A stretch of DNA of 64,000 nt from CALABS01 sp050260775. Lineage in GTDB: Bacteria > Pseudomonadota > Alphaproteobacteria > Rhodospirillales > Magnetospirillaceae. The position numbers were made by a program, and so were the translations under genes. Positions 16,518-27,172 of this stretch are shown here, piece after piece (positions within the stretch are counted from its first letter, which is position 1; the number at the start of each line of letters is the position of its first letter). Location: positions 205,640 through 269,639 of the forward strand of contig JBLNCP010000022.1 of assembly GCA_050260775.1 (NCBI GenBank). Direction: 5' to 3'. The notes below the pieces were generated by a model. The model was given only the letters and a program-made list of their open reading frames with translations, was not told the origin of the DNA and ran no database searches.

Positions 16518-18750
16518 GAGTTGCCGTCTGCTCGGTTGACGCCGCGGTTGCGGGATGCGGTTCGGTGTCCTGGAAGATCAGGCCGACGCGGGCTCCGCCC
16601 CCCGGCGCGTCCCGCAAGTAAAGGTCACCCCCATGGTCTTCCATGATTTTCTTGACGATGGCAAGACCTAATCCGGTGCCTTTGGCGCGGGTCGTTACAT
16701 AGGGTTCGGTAAGGCGGTCGCGGTTCTCTGCCGGCAAGCCTTTGCCGTTGTCGCTGACCTCGATGACGATTTCCCCGCCCTGCCGTTCCAGGGTGAGGCC
16801 CACCCGTCCCGGAGGCAAATCTTCCCCCTCACGGCCCCTAATCGCCTCGACAGCGTTCTTCAACAGGTTGGTCAGTGCCTGGCCAATCAAGCGGCCGTCA
16901 CAATGGACGGGAACCGGCTCGCCCGGAAGCACGGTCTCGACCACCACGTCCGGGTACCCCGTCTTCTGCAGGAAACTGGCCTGACGGCAGATGTCGGCCA
17001 GATCCTCCGTCTTCATCTGCGGCGCCGGCATGCGGGCGAAGGATGAGAATTCGTCGACCATCCGGCCGATGTCGCCCACCTGGCGAACGATGGTCTCGAT
17101 CAGAGCGGCGTAGGTCTCAGGATCGCTCTGGATTTCCTTGAAATATTTGCGTTTCAGCCGCTCCGCCGACAGTTGGATCGGGGTCAGCGGGTTCTTGATT
17201 TCGTGGGCGATGCGGCGGGCGACGTCGGCCCAGGCCGCCTTGCGCTGGGCCGAGACCAGTTCGGTGATGTCGTCGAAGGTGATGACGTAGCCGATCGTCT
17301 CGCCCCCCAGTCGTTCGGCGGCAGCGCGCACCAGCAGGGTGCGGTTGCGTCCTTGGCGCGCCAGCTTCACCTCATGATGAGCTTGCCGGTCGGGGCGGCG
17401 GCGCGCCTCGTCAAGGGCCTCGGCGAATTCGGGGGCCACTTCCTCCAGCGGTAATCCGGCAACGTCGCCGGCCTGAACGGTCAAGAGCTCGCAAGCGGAA
17501 CGGTTGGCGAGATGGACGCGTCCCGCGCGGTCGAGGCCGACCACACCTGCGGAAACGCCTGCCAGCACGGTTTCGGTGAACCGTCGGCGCTCGTCAAGCT
17601 CGCGGTTGGCATCCACAAGCTCCTGCCGCTGTTCGTCCAACTGCTCGGTCATGCGGTTGAAGGCCCGGGTCAGGGTGCCGACCTCGTCCGCCCCAGCTTC
17701 GTCAACGCGCGCCGAAAGGTCGCCGGAACGCACCTTTTCCGCCGCATCGATCAGACGGGCGATGGGGGTCGCCAGCCGCGTCGCCATCATCAGACCGACC
17801 CAGACCGCCGCCAGCAGAATTAAGAGCGACACAACGGCAAAGATCACCGAGAAAGCCTGTTCAAGGCTGGACCGCCGCCCCTCAAGCTTCTCGTACTCGG
17901 CGACCGCCGCCGAGGTCTGTTCGACGTGGTTCACCACCTTGGGGTCTACGAACCGGCCGACATACAGATAGACTTCGCCAAAGAAGCCCTGGAGCCTGAC
18001 CAGCGCACGGACCCGCTCCTCGTCCTCGCTGGTGAGCACGGCCACGTCCCCCGACCGCGCCTTCTCGCGGGCCCAATACGGGATCTGATCGATGCTGGAT
18101 TCGATGGAGAACGCAAGACCGGAACGCGCCAGGACCCGCCCTTGATCATCGAACACCACCGCTTCGGTCAGACCGCGGATGGCGGCTTGCGTGGCCACGA
18201 AGGCACTGAAGCGCTGTTGGTTGGCGACCAGCAGCGGCCCCTCGCGCGACAGATCGTTGGCCATCGCCAGGGCATCACCGTTGATGACCTGCTGATGTTC
18301 CTCGAGATAGGCTTTGGCGACCTGGATCGACTCGTGAAGCGCCGTCCGTACCCGGTCCGAGAACCAGCTTTCGATGCCATAGCGGAAGAACACAGTCGAG
18401 CCGACCGACACGATAATCGACGGGGTGACGGCCACCAAGGCGAACAGAAGGATGAAGCGGAGATGCAGCTTGGAACCGCTGGATCCCCGGCGGCGCGCCC
18501 GCCAGACGGCGACCACGCGCACCGCCACGACGGCGCCAAGAGCCAGCAGCAGCGCGACGTCCAGGCCCAGCAGGGACAGAACCGTCACCGGGTCGGGCCC
18601 GGTCGCATCGGAAACCGTCATTGCCAGGAAGGTGGCGATGACCGAGGGGACGGCGGCCAACGTCAGGGCATAGGCAAGCCGGCGGGCGAGGCCGACCCGC
18701 CGGGCCCACAGCATCAGGCGAACTCCAGGCCGGCGGCGGTCGGAAGCCAT
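16507..18750 (-). CDS. ntrY: Membrane sensor histidine kinase NtrY
   Basis: The 747-aa kinase has three N-terminal membrane segments (about residues 22-45, 55-83 and 95-122), an extracytoplasmic sensor loop (about 123-300), a fourth segment (about 300-323), HAMP (about 325-378), PAS (about 385-490), HisKA with the phospho-His in RRIAHEIKNPLTP, and a HATPase domain with DNGKGLP and GTGLGL. It phosphorylates NtrX. It lies three bases after ntrC and overlaps ntrX by 11 bases, so ntrB-ntrC-ntrY-ntrX forms one transcription unit. Confidence 0.96.
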   Translation of the reverse strand: MASDRRRPGVRLMLWARRVGLARRLAYALTLAAVPSVIATFLAMTVSDATGPDPVTVLSLLGLDVALLLALGAVVAVRVVAVWRARRRGSSGSKLHLRFILLFALVAVTPSIIVSVGSTVFFRYGIESWFSDRVRTALHESIQVAKAYLEEHQQVINGDALAMANDLSREGPLLVANQQRFSAFVATQAAIRGLTEAVVFDDQGRVLARSGLAFSIESSIDQIPYWAREKARSGDVAVLTSEDEERVRALVRLQGFFGEVYLYVGRFVDPKVVNHVEQTSAAVAEYEKLEGRRSSLEQAFSVIFAVVSLLILLAAVWVGLMMATRLATPIARLIDAAEKVRSGDLSARVDEAGADEVGTLTRAFNRMTEQLDEQRQELVDANRELDERRRFTETVLAGVSAGVVGLDRAGRVHLANRSACELLTVQAGDVAGLPLEEVAPEFAEALDEARRRPDRQAHHEVKLARQGRNRTLLVRAAAERLGGETIGYVITFDDITELVSAQRKAAWADVARRIAHEIKNPLTPIQLSAERLKRKYFKEIQSDPETYAALIETIVRQVGDIGRMVDEFSSFARMPAPQMKTEDLADICRQASFLQKTGYPDVVVETVLPGEPVPVHCDGRLIGQALTNLLKNAVEAIRGREGEDLPPGRVGLTLERQGGEIVIEVSDNGKGLPAENRDRLTEPYVTTRAKGTGLGLAIVKKIMEDHGGDLYLRDAPGGGARVGLIFQDTEPHPATAASTEQTATHGA

Positions 18751-18753
18751 GGC

Positions 18754-20204
<1,451 letters not shown>

Positions 20205-20205
<1 letters not shown>

Positions 20206-21317
20206 CAGGTCTCGTCCCCCTCTTGGACCATGGGCAGCATCACCTGGAATACGGTGCGGCGCGGCATGCTGTCGAACTCCACCACCCCGCCATGGTCACC
20301 GACGATCTTGGCGACCAAGGCAAGGCCCAGGCCGGTGCCTGACGGCTTCGTGGTTACGAAGGCATCGAACAGGTGTGGCCTCAGGTCCTCGGGGATGCCG
20401 GGACCGTTGTCCTGAATGCTGACGACCAACGGCAGATGCCGGCGGGTGTCGCTGCCGCGAACCGCCAAGCGAACCCCATGCTGGTAGGCGGTGGACAAGA
20501 CGATTTCACCACCCTCGGCGGGAGCCGCTTCAGCCGCGTTCTTGATGAGGTTCAAGAACACCTGCACCAACTGGTCGCGGTTGCCGAACACCGGCGGCAG
20601 CGACGGGTCGTAGTTCTCGGTGAAGCGGATATGACGGGCAAAGCCGTTTTCGGCCAGCCGCCGCACGTGCTCCAGCACCTGGTGGATGTTGACGGCCCGT
20701 CGCTCGATCGGGCGTTCGTCCGAGAACACCTCCATGCGGTCGACCAGCGCGACGATGCGGTCCGCTTCGTCGACGATCAGGCGCGTCAGCACCCGATCTT
20801 CCTCGCCGACGCTGGACTCAAGCAATTGCGCGGCGCCGCGGATGCCGGACAGCGGGTTCTTCACTTCGTGCGCCAGCATGGATGCCATCGCGGTGACCGA
20901 CCGGGCGGCATTGCGGCTGGCAAGCTGGCTTCCGATCTTCAGCGCGATGGATTGCTCGTGGAGCGACAGCGCAACCGCTCCCGGCAGTTCTCCCACCGGA
21001 GCCGCCTGGGCCGTGACGGTGCGGTGGCCGGTGCGGGGCGTATCAAGGTCGACGCCGTATTCCGAGACCACCAGTGCGTTGTCTCGCGCCTGCCCAATCA
21101 GGGAGAGGATCGGGCAGTCCGGTGGCAGGAATTCGGTGAGCGGCCGGCCGCACAGATAGGCGGCGCTCGACTGGAAGAGCTGTTCCGCCGAGGCGTTGGC
21201 ATAGCGAATGAGATTGCCCTCATCGATTACGACCACCGAAGAGGCCAACGATCCAAGGACGATCGACGGGTCGAGGGCCGGAGGCGGCTGCCGGCGCAAT
21301 GGCGTGGTCTTGCCCAT
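20205..21317 (-). CDS. ntrB: Nitrogen regulation sensor kinase NtrB
   Basis: This 370-aa soluble kinase has an N-terminal PAS domain (about residues 18-125), HisKA with the phospho-His in LAHEVKNPLSGIRGAAQLLE (about 150-169) and HATPase with NLIKNAAEA, DNGPGIP and GTGLGLALV. It lacks membrane segments, as expected. NtrB (NRII) phosphorylates or dephosphorylates NtrC under the control of PII (GlnB). It starts on the dusB stop (TGATG) and runs into ntrC, the classical nifR3-ntrB-ntrC arrangement. Confidence 0.97.
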
Positions 21318-22324
21318 CAGGCGGCGGCCCTGTCCAGCAATGGTAAGTAGAAATCAACGATCATCCGCCGCACGACCTCAGGTTCCGCGGAGCGGTTGAC
21401 GGCGGCCCGGAACTCAGCGGACCCCGGTAGCCCGCGGGAATACCAGGCCACATGCTTGCGTGCCATGCGGGCGCCGGTTTCGCTGCCGTAATGGCTGAGC
21501 ATCTCGTCGAAATGCTCGAGAAGGATCGCCAGTTGCTGATCCAGGCTAGGGGCGGCGGGCCGCTCGCCGGTGGCGAGGCATTGGGCGACTTGCCCCGGGA
21601 ACCAGGGGCGGCCGTAAGTGCCGCGCCCGATCATCACGCCGTCGGCGCCCGATTGCTCGAGAGCGCTGAGGGCGTCGTCAAAGGTCTCGATGTCGCCATT
21701 GACCACCACGGGGATCGACACCGCCTCCTTGACCTGGCGGACGAACGACCAATCGGCGGTGCCGGTATAGAATTGTTGCCGGGTGCGCCCATGCACCGTG
21801 ACCATGCGGATGCCGCTCTGCTCGGCGATACGTGCCAGGTTGGGAGCATTGAGGCTGTTGTGGTCCCAGCCCATGCGCATTTTGAGCGTGACCGGCAGAT
21901 CCACCGCCTTGACCGTCGCTTCCATCAGGCGGCCGGCCAGGACCTCGTCCTTCATCAATGCGGATCCTGCCTCGCCCTTGACGGCGACCTTCTTCACCGG
22001 GCAGCCCATGTTGATGTCGATGATGGCGGCGCCGCGGTCGCGGTTCATTCGCGCGGCCTCAGCCATGACCTCGGGTTCGCACCCTGCCAGTTGCACAGAC
22101 AAGGGGAATTCGTCGGCACAGCCGGTCGCCATTTTCACCGTTTGCTTGTTCGCGCGGATCATAGCCTGGCTGGCAATCATCTCGGACACCACCAGACCAA
22201 CGCCCATGCGCTTGACGAGGCGCCGGAACGGCATGTCGGTAACCCCCGACATGGGGGCCAAGATAACCGGATTGGCCAGAGAAACCGGGCCGACCGTGAG
22301 GGATGTACGCGGTGCCATGCTCAT
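21317..22324 (-). CDS. dusB: tRNA-dihydrouridine synthase B (NifR3)
   Basis: The 335-aa flavoenzyme reduces uridine to dihydrouridine in tRNA. It shows the FMN TIM-barrel core (LAPMSGVTDMPFR near the start), the catalytic Cys in NMGCPVKKV, KMRMGWD, the VHGRTRQQFYTG segment and IGRGTYGRPW. In alphaproteobacteria this gene is nifR3, the first gene of the ntrBC operon. ATG 22324 is preferred (a second ATG is two codons later); the longer open frame upstream has no family resemblance. An AT-rich stretch (TGCATAATAAATAC in minus sense) just upstream may be part of the promoter. Confidence 0.95.
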   Translation of the reverse strand: MSMAPRTSLTVGPVSLANPVILAPMSGVTDMPFRRLVKRMGVGLVVSEMIASQAMIRANKQTVKMATGCADEFPLSVQLAGCEPEVMAEAARMNRDRGAAIIDINMGCPVKKVAVKGEAGSALMKDEVLAGRLMEATVKAVDLPVTLKMRMGWDHNSLNAPNLARIAEQSGIRMVTVHGRTRQQFYTGTADWSFVRQVKEAVSIPVVVNGDIETFDDALSALEQSGADGVMIGRGTYGRPWFPGQVAQCLATGERPAAPSLDQQLAILLEHFDEMLSHYGSETGARMARKHVAWYSRGLPGSAEFRAAVNRSAEPEVVRRMIVDFYLPLLDRAAA

Positions 22325-22404
22325 GACTGCGTATTTATTATGCAGCCGGCCGCCAAGGCAACGGCAAAAGCCGCCTGCCTTGAACAATTTTGCGGCACCA
22401 CGGG

Positions 22405-23199
22405 CTAGAGCAGGACCTGGGTCACGAACTTGACGCCGGGGAAGGCCAGGGTCACCAGCAGATAGGCGACGAGCACCACGCGAGCGGCGATGCGGCCCCG
22501 GACGCCGCAAACCCGGTGCCCGAGCAGAAGCGCCCCGATCAGAACGAAAGCCACCAGCGACAGCAGGGCTTTGTGGCCGAGGTGGAGGAGCGATCCGGTT
22601 TCGAAATACTCGATGGCCATTCCACTGGCCAACCCGAGGGCCAAAACCACTTCGGAAGCGACCAACAGACGGTCGGCAAGGCGTTCCGCGTCAAGCACCG
22701 ATGGCAGCATGCGGGTCAGCGCGGTGGGCTGCTTGCGCTTCAGCGCGCGCTCTTGCAGGAAAACGCCGAGGGAGGACACCGCGGCCAGCGTCAGCAGCGC
22801 GTAGGTCAGGACCGAGACGATGATGTGAATATCGAGCCAGACCGTGGGGGCGCCACCGGCCATCGGGCGGGGCTCTCCCCGCACGATGGACGCCAACAGG
22901 CCCATCAGCGCGAGATAGGGCATCAACAGGGGCGCCAGTCGCCAGCCCTGGCGCGAGGCGAGAGCCACACAACCGAACAGGGCGGAACTGGCGGCGATGC
23001 TGACCCACAGGGTGGTGCCGAGGTCAGTCTGCCAAGCCTGAGCGATCAACGCCGCGGCCCACAATGCCGGGCCGGCAACCGCAAGTGCTGTGAGAACCCA
23101 GAACAGCCGGTCTCTTTCTGCACCGGCCCGAAGAGGCACCATGGCAGCCGGCAGGAGGGACACGAGGGCGACGACGTTGAGAAGGACGGGTGCGGACAT
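22405..23199 (-). CDS. CcsA/YpjD-like inner-membrane protein
   Basis: The 264-aa hydrophobic protein has about eight predicted membrane helices. It resembles the cytochrome c assembly (CcsA/CcmC/YpjD) family, including the WLDIHIIVSVLTYALLTLAAVSS helix with a His and an Arg-containing loop before the next helix. YpjD-type proteins are commonly encoded next to signal-recognition or isoprenoid genes, and their role is not well defined. I find no WWD heme-handling motif, so I do not call it a heme lyase. ATG 23199 is chosen over an upstream extension that is basic and non-conserved. It is divergent from ispDF. Confidence 0.8.
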   Translation of the reverse strand: MSAPVLLNVVALVSLLPAAMVPLRAGAERDRLFWVLTALAVAGPALWAAALIAQAWQTDLGTTLWVSIAASSALFGCVALASRQGWRLAPLLMPYLALMGLLASIVRGEPRPMAGGAPTVWLDIHIIVSVLTYALLTLAAVSSLGVFLQERALKRKQPTALTRMLPSVLDAERLADRLLVASEVVLALGLASGMAIEYFETGSLLHLGHKALLSLVAFVLIGALLLGHRVCGVRGRIAARVVLVAYLLVTLAFPGVKFVTQVLL

Positions 23200-23300
23200 G
23201 GCGCCGACTATAGCATTGTTTCGGGCGGCGAAAAGGGCGTGCCTCTTGGCATGGCGGCCCGACGCGCATACGCTCACCGCCCGGATAAGCGGAGAGAAGC

Positions 23301-24455
23301 ATGGCCAAGGTGGTGGCATTGGTGGTTGCGGCGGGGCGCGGGCGGCGGTTCGGCGGAGAAATTCCCAAGCAATACCTCGATCTTGCCGGCCGCCCGGTGC
23401 TGCGCCACACCCTCACGGCCTTTACCGTCAACCCGGAAATTGACGCTGTCCGTGCGGTCATTCATCCCGACGACCGCGGGCTGTACGACGTGGCGGCCGC
23501 CGGCCTGGGAATCCTCGATCCCGTCGATGGCGGCGCCAGCCGACAGGATTCGGTGCGTCTCGGCCTTGAGAGCCTGGAGGCGATGGCGCCCGATATCGTG
23601 CTGATCCACGACGGGGCACGCCCATTCATCGATGCCGGCACCATCCACCGTGTCGTGGCCGCCCTCGACCATGCTCCAGGCGCGGTCGCCGCAATCCCGG
23701 TTTCGGACACCCTTAAGCGCGGCGTGGAGGGACGTATCGCCGCGACGGTTGACCGGGCCAACCTCTGGCGCGCCCAAACCCCGCAGGGCTTCCGGTATGG
23801 GGATATCCTGGCGGCCCACCGCGCCGCCGCAGGGGGGGCCGAACTGACCGACGATGCCGCGGTCGCGGAAAATGCCGGCCTGCCGGTGGCCGTCGTGATG
23901 GGGGCCGAGGACAACGTCAAGATCACGACCGCGGCCGATCTGGAGCGTGCGCGCCGCCAATTCACGGGGCCTGGCGAGTTCCGTGCCGGCACGGGGTTTG
24001 ACGTCCATCGTTTCGTGCCGGGAACAGGGGTGTGGCTGTGTGGCACCCAGGTCCCCCATGATTGTGGCCTGGAGGGCCATTCCGACGCCGACGTGGCGCT
24101 GCACGCACTGACCGACGCCGTCCTCGGCGCCATCGCCGCCGGCGACATTGGCCACCATTTCCCGCCGTCCGATCCGCGCTGGAGGGGCGCCGCCTCGCAC
24201 CTGTTCCTGTCACACGCTGCCGGCCTCGTCGCCGCCCTCGGCGGCCGCATCGTCAATGTTGACGTGACGATCGTGTGCGAGCGGCCGAAGGTCGGCCCGT
24301 ACCGCGCGGCGATGCAGGCGCGCGTCGCTGAGATCCTGGGCATCCGCCAAGATCGGGTGAGCGTCAAGGCCACGACCACCGAGGGGCTTGGCTTCACCGG
24401 CCGCCGCGAGGGTATTGCGGCACAGGCGACGGCGACGGTGTGGCTGCCGCGCTGA
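23301..24455 (+). CDS. ispDF: Bifunctional IspD/IspF (MEP pathway)
   Basis: This 384-aa fusion of two MEP-pathway enzymes is typical of alphaproteobacteria. Residues 1-225 are IspD (CDP-ME synthase): VVAAGRGRRFGGEIPKQY nucleotide loop and the KR pair of the SDTLKR segment. Residues 228-384 are IspF (MECDP synthase): zinc ligands in GFDVHRF and EGHSDADV, then DIGHHFPPSDPRW and KATTTEGLGFTGR. IspE, which acts between them, is not fused. ATG 23301 has GGAGAGAAGC upstream. The stop codon directly abuts the convergent cutA stop. Confidence 0.97.
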   Translation: MAKVVALVVAAGRGRRFGGEIPKQYLDLAGRPVLRHTLTAFTVNPEIDAVRAVIHPDDRGLYDVAAAGLGILDPVDGGASRQDSVRLGLESLEAMAPDIVLIHDGARPFIDAGTIHRVVAALDHAPGAVAAIPVSDTLKRGVEGRIAATVDRANLWRAQTPQGFRYGDILAAHRAAAGGAELTDDAAVAENAGLPVAVVMGAEDNVKITTAADLERARRQFTGPGEFRAGTGFDVHRFVPGTGVWLCGTQVPHDCGLEGHSDADVALHALTDAVLGAIAAGDIGHHFPPSDPRWRGAASHLFLSHAAGLVAALGGRIVNVDVTIVCERPKVGPYRAAMQARVAEILGIRQDRVSVKATTTEGLGFTGRREGIAAQATATVWLPR

Positions 24456-24773
24456 CTATCGCGTTTCCGCCTTGACCCATTCCAGGAAGGCGGGATTGCC
24501 GGCGGTGATCGGCAGAGCGACCACGCACGGGCACGTGTAGCTGTGCAGCTCCCTGGCGCGGGCGATCAACCCGTCGACCAGATCGGCGCGGGTCTTGAGC
24601 AGCAGCGCCACCTCGCGATCCTCATTGAGGCGTCCCTCCCACCAATACACCGAGGTGATCCCCGGTAGGATATTGGCGCAGGCGGCCAACCGTTCCTCCA
24701 CGAGGGTTTGGCCGAGACGGCGGGCATCGTCTTCGTTGGCTGCAGTGATGTAGATCAGGGTGGTATCGGTCAT
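24456..24773 (-). CDS. cutA: Divalent-cation tolerance protein CutA
   Basis: The 105-aa CutA1-type protein forms a PII-like trimer. Conserved family features are TAANEDDARRLGQTLVEERLAACANILPG-like beta-alpha units, SVYWWEG, LLLKTRADLV and HSYTCPCVVALPI. It was first linked to copper tolerance in E. coli, though its role remains unclear. ATG 24773 is preceded by GAGGAGG; upstream open frame is discarded. It is convergent with ispDF and 236 bases downstream of the glycosyltransferase gene. Confidence 0.95.
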   Translation of the reverse strand: MTDTTLIYITAANEDDARRLGQTLVEERLAACANILPGITSVYWWEGRLNEDREVALLLKTRADLVDGLIARARELHSYTCPCVVALPITAGNPAFLEWVKAETR

Positions 24774-25009
24774 GGCGAGCCTCCTCGATAACCATGGCCG
24801 CCTTGCGTTGCCACGGTCAAGAAGCGGGGCGGACCGCCGACGCGAGAAGGCGGGAGCCGCCCCAAAGTCATGAAGGCTCGCCTCTGGAGAGGAGACGGAG
24901 CAGAGGCCGCCATCACGGCACACGCCCTGATGGGCCTTGCGCCGCTGCCCGACACATAATGTCTTCGGTTGGGGATTTCGATGCTGCCGCGTGACGAATC
25001 GCACCCGCT
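24774..25009 (-). other. Intergenic region upstream of cutA, no recognised element
   Basis: These 236 bases separate the glycosyltransferase stop from cutA. I looked for riboswitch cores, SRP or 6S-like RNA and a metal-regulator palindrome and found nothing I can name. There are several GC-rich short inverted repeats (for example ggcgg-a-ccgcc near 24830) but none with a T-run. Confidence 0.4.
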
Positions 25010-26104
25010 TCAACTGCGCCCGCAGGCAACCCCTTTGCCCGCCAGCACCGCTTCGACGGCATTGGCGGCCCGGCCCACTCCATCGGGCCGAGCAAGTGGC
25101 CGTTCTGGCTGAAAAAACAACTTTTGCAGTAGCAGTCCGAGGTCCGGACTGAGGAGATCGTCCATTGCGACCTCAAGGATGCGAGTGTGCTGGTCCAGCC
25201 AATTTTCCAGGTGGGGGCACTCTGGCCAGCCGGGGCGCGGCAGGTACACCACCGGCGTGCCGACCAGGGCGGCCTCGGAAAACGTGCCGTAGCCAGGCTT
25301 GGTCACCACCACGGCGGCGGAGGCGATCAGGTCCCGAAAGCCCATGCCCGGCCGCTCCCACGAGGAGAGATCGGGGCGGCTCGGCACATTGGGCAGCGTA
25401 GTCAACCAATGCCAGCCCGCCATCACCGGCCAGCGGGCAAGATCGATCTCCAGGTCAAGGCCGCCAAACGCAACCAGCCCCACCCTCTCCGCCCCCAGGA
25501 TCGCCGCCAACTCCGAGCCGCGGGACGTTCCTGCACTCGCCACGAGGCCCACGTCGCAAAGATTGGGCAACGTCATTTCCTGTCCCGGGGTGCATCGCAG
25601 GAAGACCGAAGCCTGCGCATAGGCGGCACGGATCTCCGCCTCGATGCGGGCGGCGTCCGGGATCGATCGAAGGGTGGCGGCAAACATGTCGGCCCAATTG
25701 AGGGACGAGAACGCCACCACCGGGATCCCGGCCCGTGCCGCCGCCGCCACGGTGACATAGGGGACGTTGGCCAGCACGATGTCGGGACGGGCCGCCGCGA
25801 GCCGTCTGGCCTCGCGCTCCACCACGGCGTCGAAATCGGCATGGAGGGCGGCATACGCCCGCCCACTGGCTTCGACATCCACCTCGGTGGCCGAGACCAT
25901 GCGCAGACCGAAATCGGGAATATCGCTCACATGGGTGAAGGCACCGAAGCGGCTGGCCAGGAGGTGGGCCGGCAACGAGGTCTGCACCGTCAGCCGTAGC
26001 CCCGGCCAGCGCCGGCGCAGCTCGTCGACCAGCGGCGAACTCATGCCCGCATGCCCCCATCCGTGGGGGGACAGCGCTAGCCAAATGTGCGGGTCTGATT
26101 TCAT
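25010..26104 (-). CDS. GT-B glycosyltransferase, MurG/UGT-like
   Basis: The 364-aa protein starts with a short beta strand and a glycine-rich loop (LALSPHGWGHAGMSSPLVDEL, about residues 9-29), as in MurG/UGT-type GT-B enzymes. The C-terminal half has the nucleotide-sugar donor region (TKPGYGTFSEAALVGTPVVYLPRPGWPE, about 280-307). It probably transfers a sugar from a UDP donor to a lipid or secondary metabolite; the acceptor cannot be predicted, and no other glycan genes are adjacent. Its start is 82 bases from the divergent small-protein gene. Confidence 0.8.
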   Translation of the reverse strand: MKSDPHIWLALSPHGWGHAGMSSPLVDELRRRWPGLRLTVQTSLPAHLLASRFGAFTHVSDIPDFGLRMVSATEVDVEASGRAYAALHADFDAVVEREARRLAAARPDIVLANVPYVTVAAAARAGIPVVAFSSLNWADMFAATLRSIPDAARIEAEIRAAYAQASVFLRCTPGQEMTLPNLCDVGLVASAGTSRGSELAAILGAERVGLVAFGGLDLEIDLARWPVMAGWHWLTTLPNVPSRPDLSSWERPGMGFRDLIASAAVVVTKPGYGTFSEAALVGTPVVYLPRPGWPECPHLENWLDQHTRILEVAMDDLLSPDLGLLLQKLFFQPERPLARPDGVGRAANAVEAVLAGKGVACGRS

Positions 26105-26184
26105 GCGGTCACGCCTCTATGGCCCTCAGCCAATGGCAGCGGCATTCGCGGACCGCCACATGGCGTAAGGGTAAGACATCAAAG

Positions 26185-26367
26185 ATGGGACACGCCATGC
26201 CCAAGCGAGAGCTACTGCCCGTTCATCTTCCGCGCGAGGTCATTCATCGCGTCCTCGCCGTCCGGGGACTGCACACCGTCAACGACCGGGAGCTGGTCGA
26301 GGTGGCTGAGGATGCGCTGCCGGTGGTCCTGCTGGAATGGCTGGAGCTGGTCAGGGAAAAGCCCTGA
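26185..26367 (+). CDS. Small protein of unknown function (56-60 aa)
   Basis: A short frame encodes MGHAMPKRELLPVHLP... ending ELVREKP; starts at 26185 or 26197 (MPKRELLP) are both possible, the latter with GGGA upstream. The product is amphipathic and acidic toward the end (DRELVEVAEDALPVVLLEWLEL), with no signal or membrane segment. It ends just before the tRNA-Pro terminator, which is on the other strand. Coding bias looks regular for the window, but I cannot assign a family, so it could be spurious. Confidence 0.5.
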   Translation: MGHAMPKRELLPVHLPREVIHRVLAVRGLHTVNDRELVEVAEDALPVVLLEWLELVREKP

Positions 26368-26383
26368 TCCAAGCGACGCTGGC

Positions 26384-26416
26384 GGCGAAAACAAGAAAGC
26401 CGCCCGGAGGGCGGCT
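26384..26416 (-). terminator. Intrinsic terminator of tRNA-Pro
   Basis: On the minus strand an 8-bp perfect stem (AGCCGCCC/GGGCGGCT, bases 26398-26416) with a 3-base loop is followed by TTTCTTGTTTTC. It lies 15 bases after the tRNA 3' end, which is the expected position. Confidence 0.85.
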
Positions 26417-26431
26417 AACTGACGAAGAGAG

Positions 26432-26508
26432 TGGTCGGAGCGGCGGGATTCGAACCCACGACCCCCAGTCCCCCAGACTGATGCGCTACCGGGCTGCGCT
26501 ACGCTCCG
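26432..26508 (-). tRNA. tRNA-Pro (anticodon GGG)
   Basis: A 77-base cloverleaf: acceptor stem CGGAGCG/CGCTCCG, D-arm with GCGCAGCCCGGTAGCGC, anticodon stem TCAGT/ACTGG with loop CTGGGGG (anticodon GGG), T-arm GTGGGTTCGAATCCC and an encoded CCA end. It reads proline codons CCC/CCU. It sits downstream of the merR-ihfA cluster and is followed by its own terminator. No duplicated 3' end or integrase is nearby, so it is not an obvious integration site. Confidence 0.97.
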
Positions 26509-26611
26509 ACCGTCTCTGAACCGGCGGGACGAGGCCCCTCCGGTGGGGTGTCCGACGAGGTCCGCCGGACGAGGGGCGCACTATACTCACGCGCCCCCTG
26601 CCCTGCAACCC

Positions 26612-27172
26612 TCATCTTTCGCGCGGCTGCAGAAGACCGCGCAACTGCTCCAGCTCTTCGAGAATGTCCCGCAATTCGCGGCGGACCGCCGGAGCGATGG
26701 GGGATGAGGATATATTCGGCTGCGCTTCCTGCGGCTCCTCGAATTCGAGGTCTTCGGCGTCCCCCTCCTCACCGTCGTCCAGAGCCGGGAGCTCGTCGTC
26801 TTCACCGCTTGGCTCTTCCCCGTGTTCATCCTCTTGGTCGAGATCCAACTGCAGTTCGGGCTCGCCCCGGGTGACCGGCGCGCCGGCCTCCTTGTGCCCG
26901 CCCTCGCGCAGCAGCTTCTGCACGCCCTTAATGGTATAGCCCTCGCTGTAGAGGAGGTCGCGGATACGGCGCAGCAGCGCCACGTCCTCGGGCCGATAGT
27001 AGCGGCGCCCGCCCCCACGCTTCAGAGGTTTGACTTGGGGAAACTTGCTTTCCCAGAAACGGAGCACGTGCTGGGGCACGTCGAGGTCGTCGGTGACCTC
27101 GCTAATGGTGCGGAAAGCCGATTCGGATTTGCCCGAACGGCGGCCGAGCGGCAGCTCGCCTTCCTCGCTCAT
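26612..27172 (-). CDS. MerR-family transcriptional regulator with acidic tail
   Basis: The 186-aa product has an N-terminal MerR winged helix-turn-helix (about residues 18-90: FRTISEVTDDLDVPQHVLRFWE...GGRRYYRPEDVALLRRI). A long Asp/Glu-rich linker follows (about 105-155), then a short predicted coiled-coil end (RRELRDILEELEQLRGLL). It lacks effector-binding cysteines of metal-sensing MerR types. The ATG overlaps the ihfA stop (TGATG). This ihfA-merR pair is common in alphaproteobacteria, but the regulator's target is unknown to me. Confidence 0.88.
   Translation of the reverse strand: MSEEGELPLGRRSGKSESAFRTISEVTDDLDVPQHVLRFWESKFPQVKPLKRGGGRRYYRPEDVALLRRIRDLLYSEGYTIKGVQKLLREGGHKEAGAPVTRGEPELQLDLDQEDEHGEEPSGEDDELPALDDGEEGDAEDLEFEEPQEAQPNISSSPIAPAVRRELRDILEELEQLRGLLQPRER

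Noticed and set aside
22325..22404. Sigma-54 promoter before dusB
   Set aside because: TGGCGGCCGGCTGCA resembles the -24/-12 elements, but the GG to GC spacing is one base short and the -24 box is a poor match.
26398..26508. tRNA-Pro as a mobile-element attachment site
   Set aside because: No direct repeat of the tRNA 3' end, integrase or atypical gene block is present around it.
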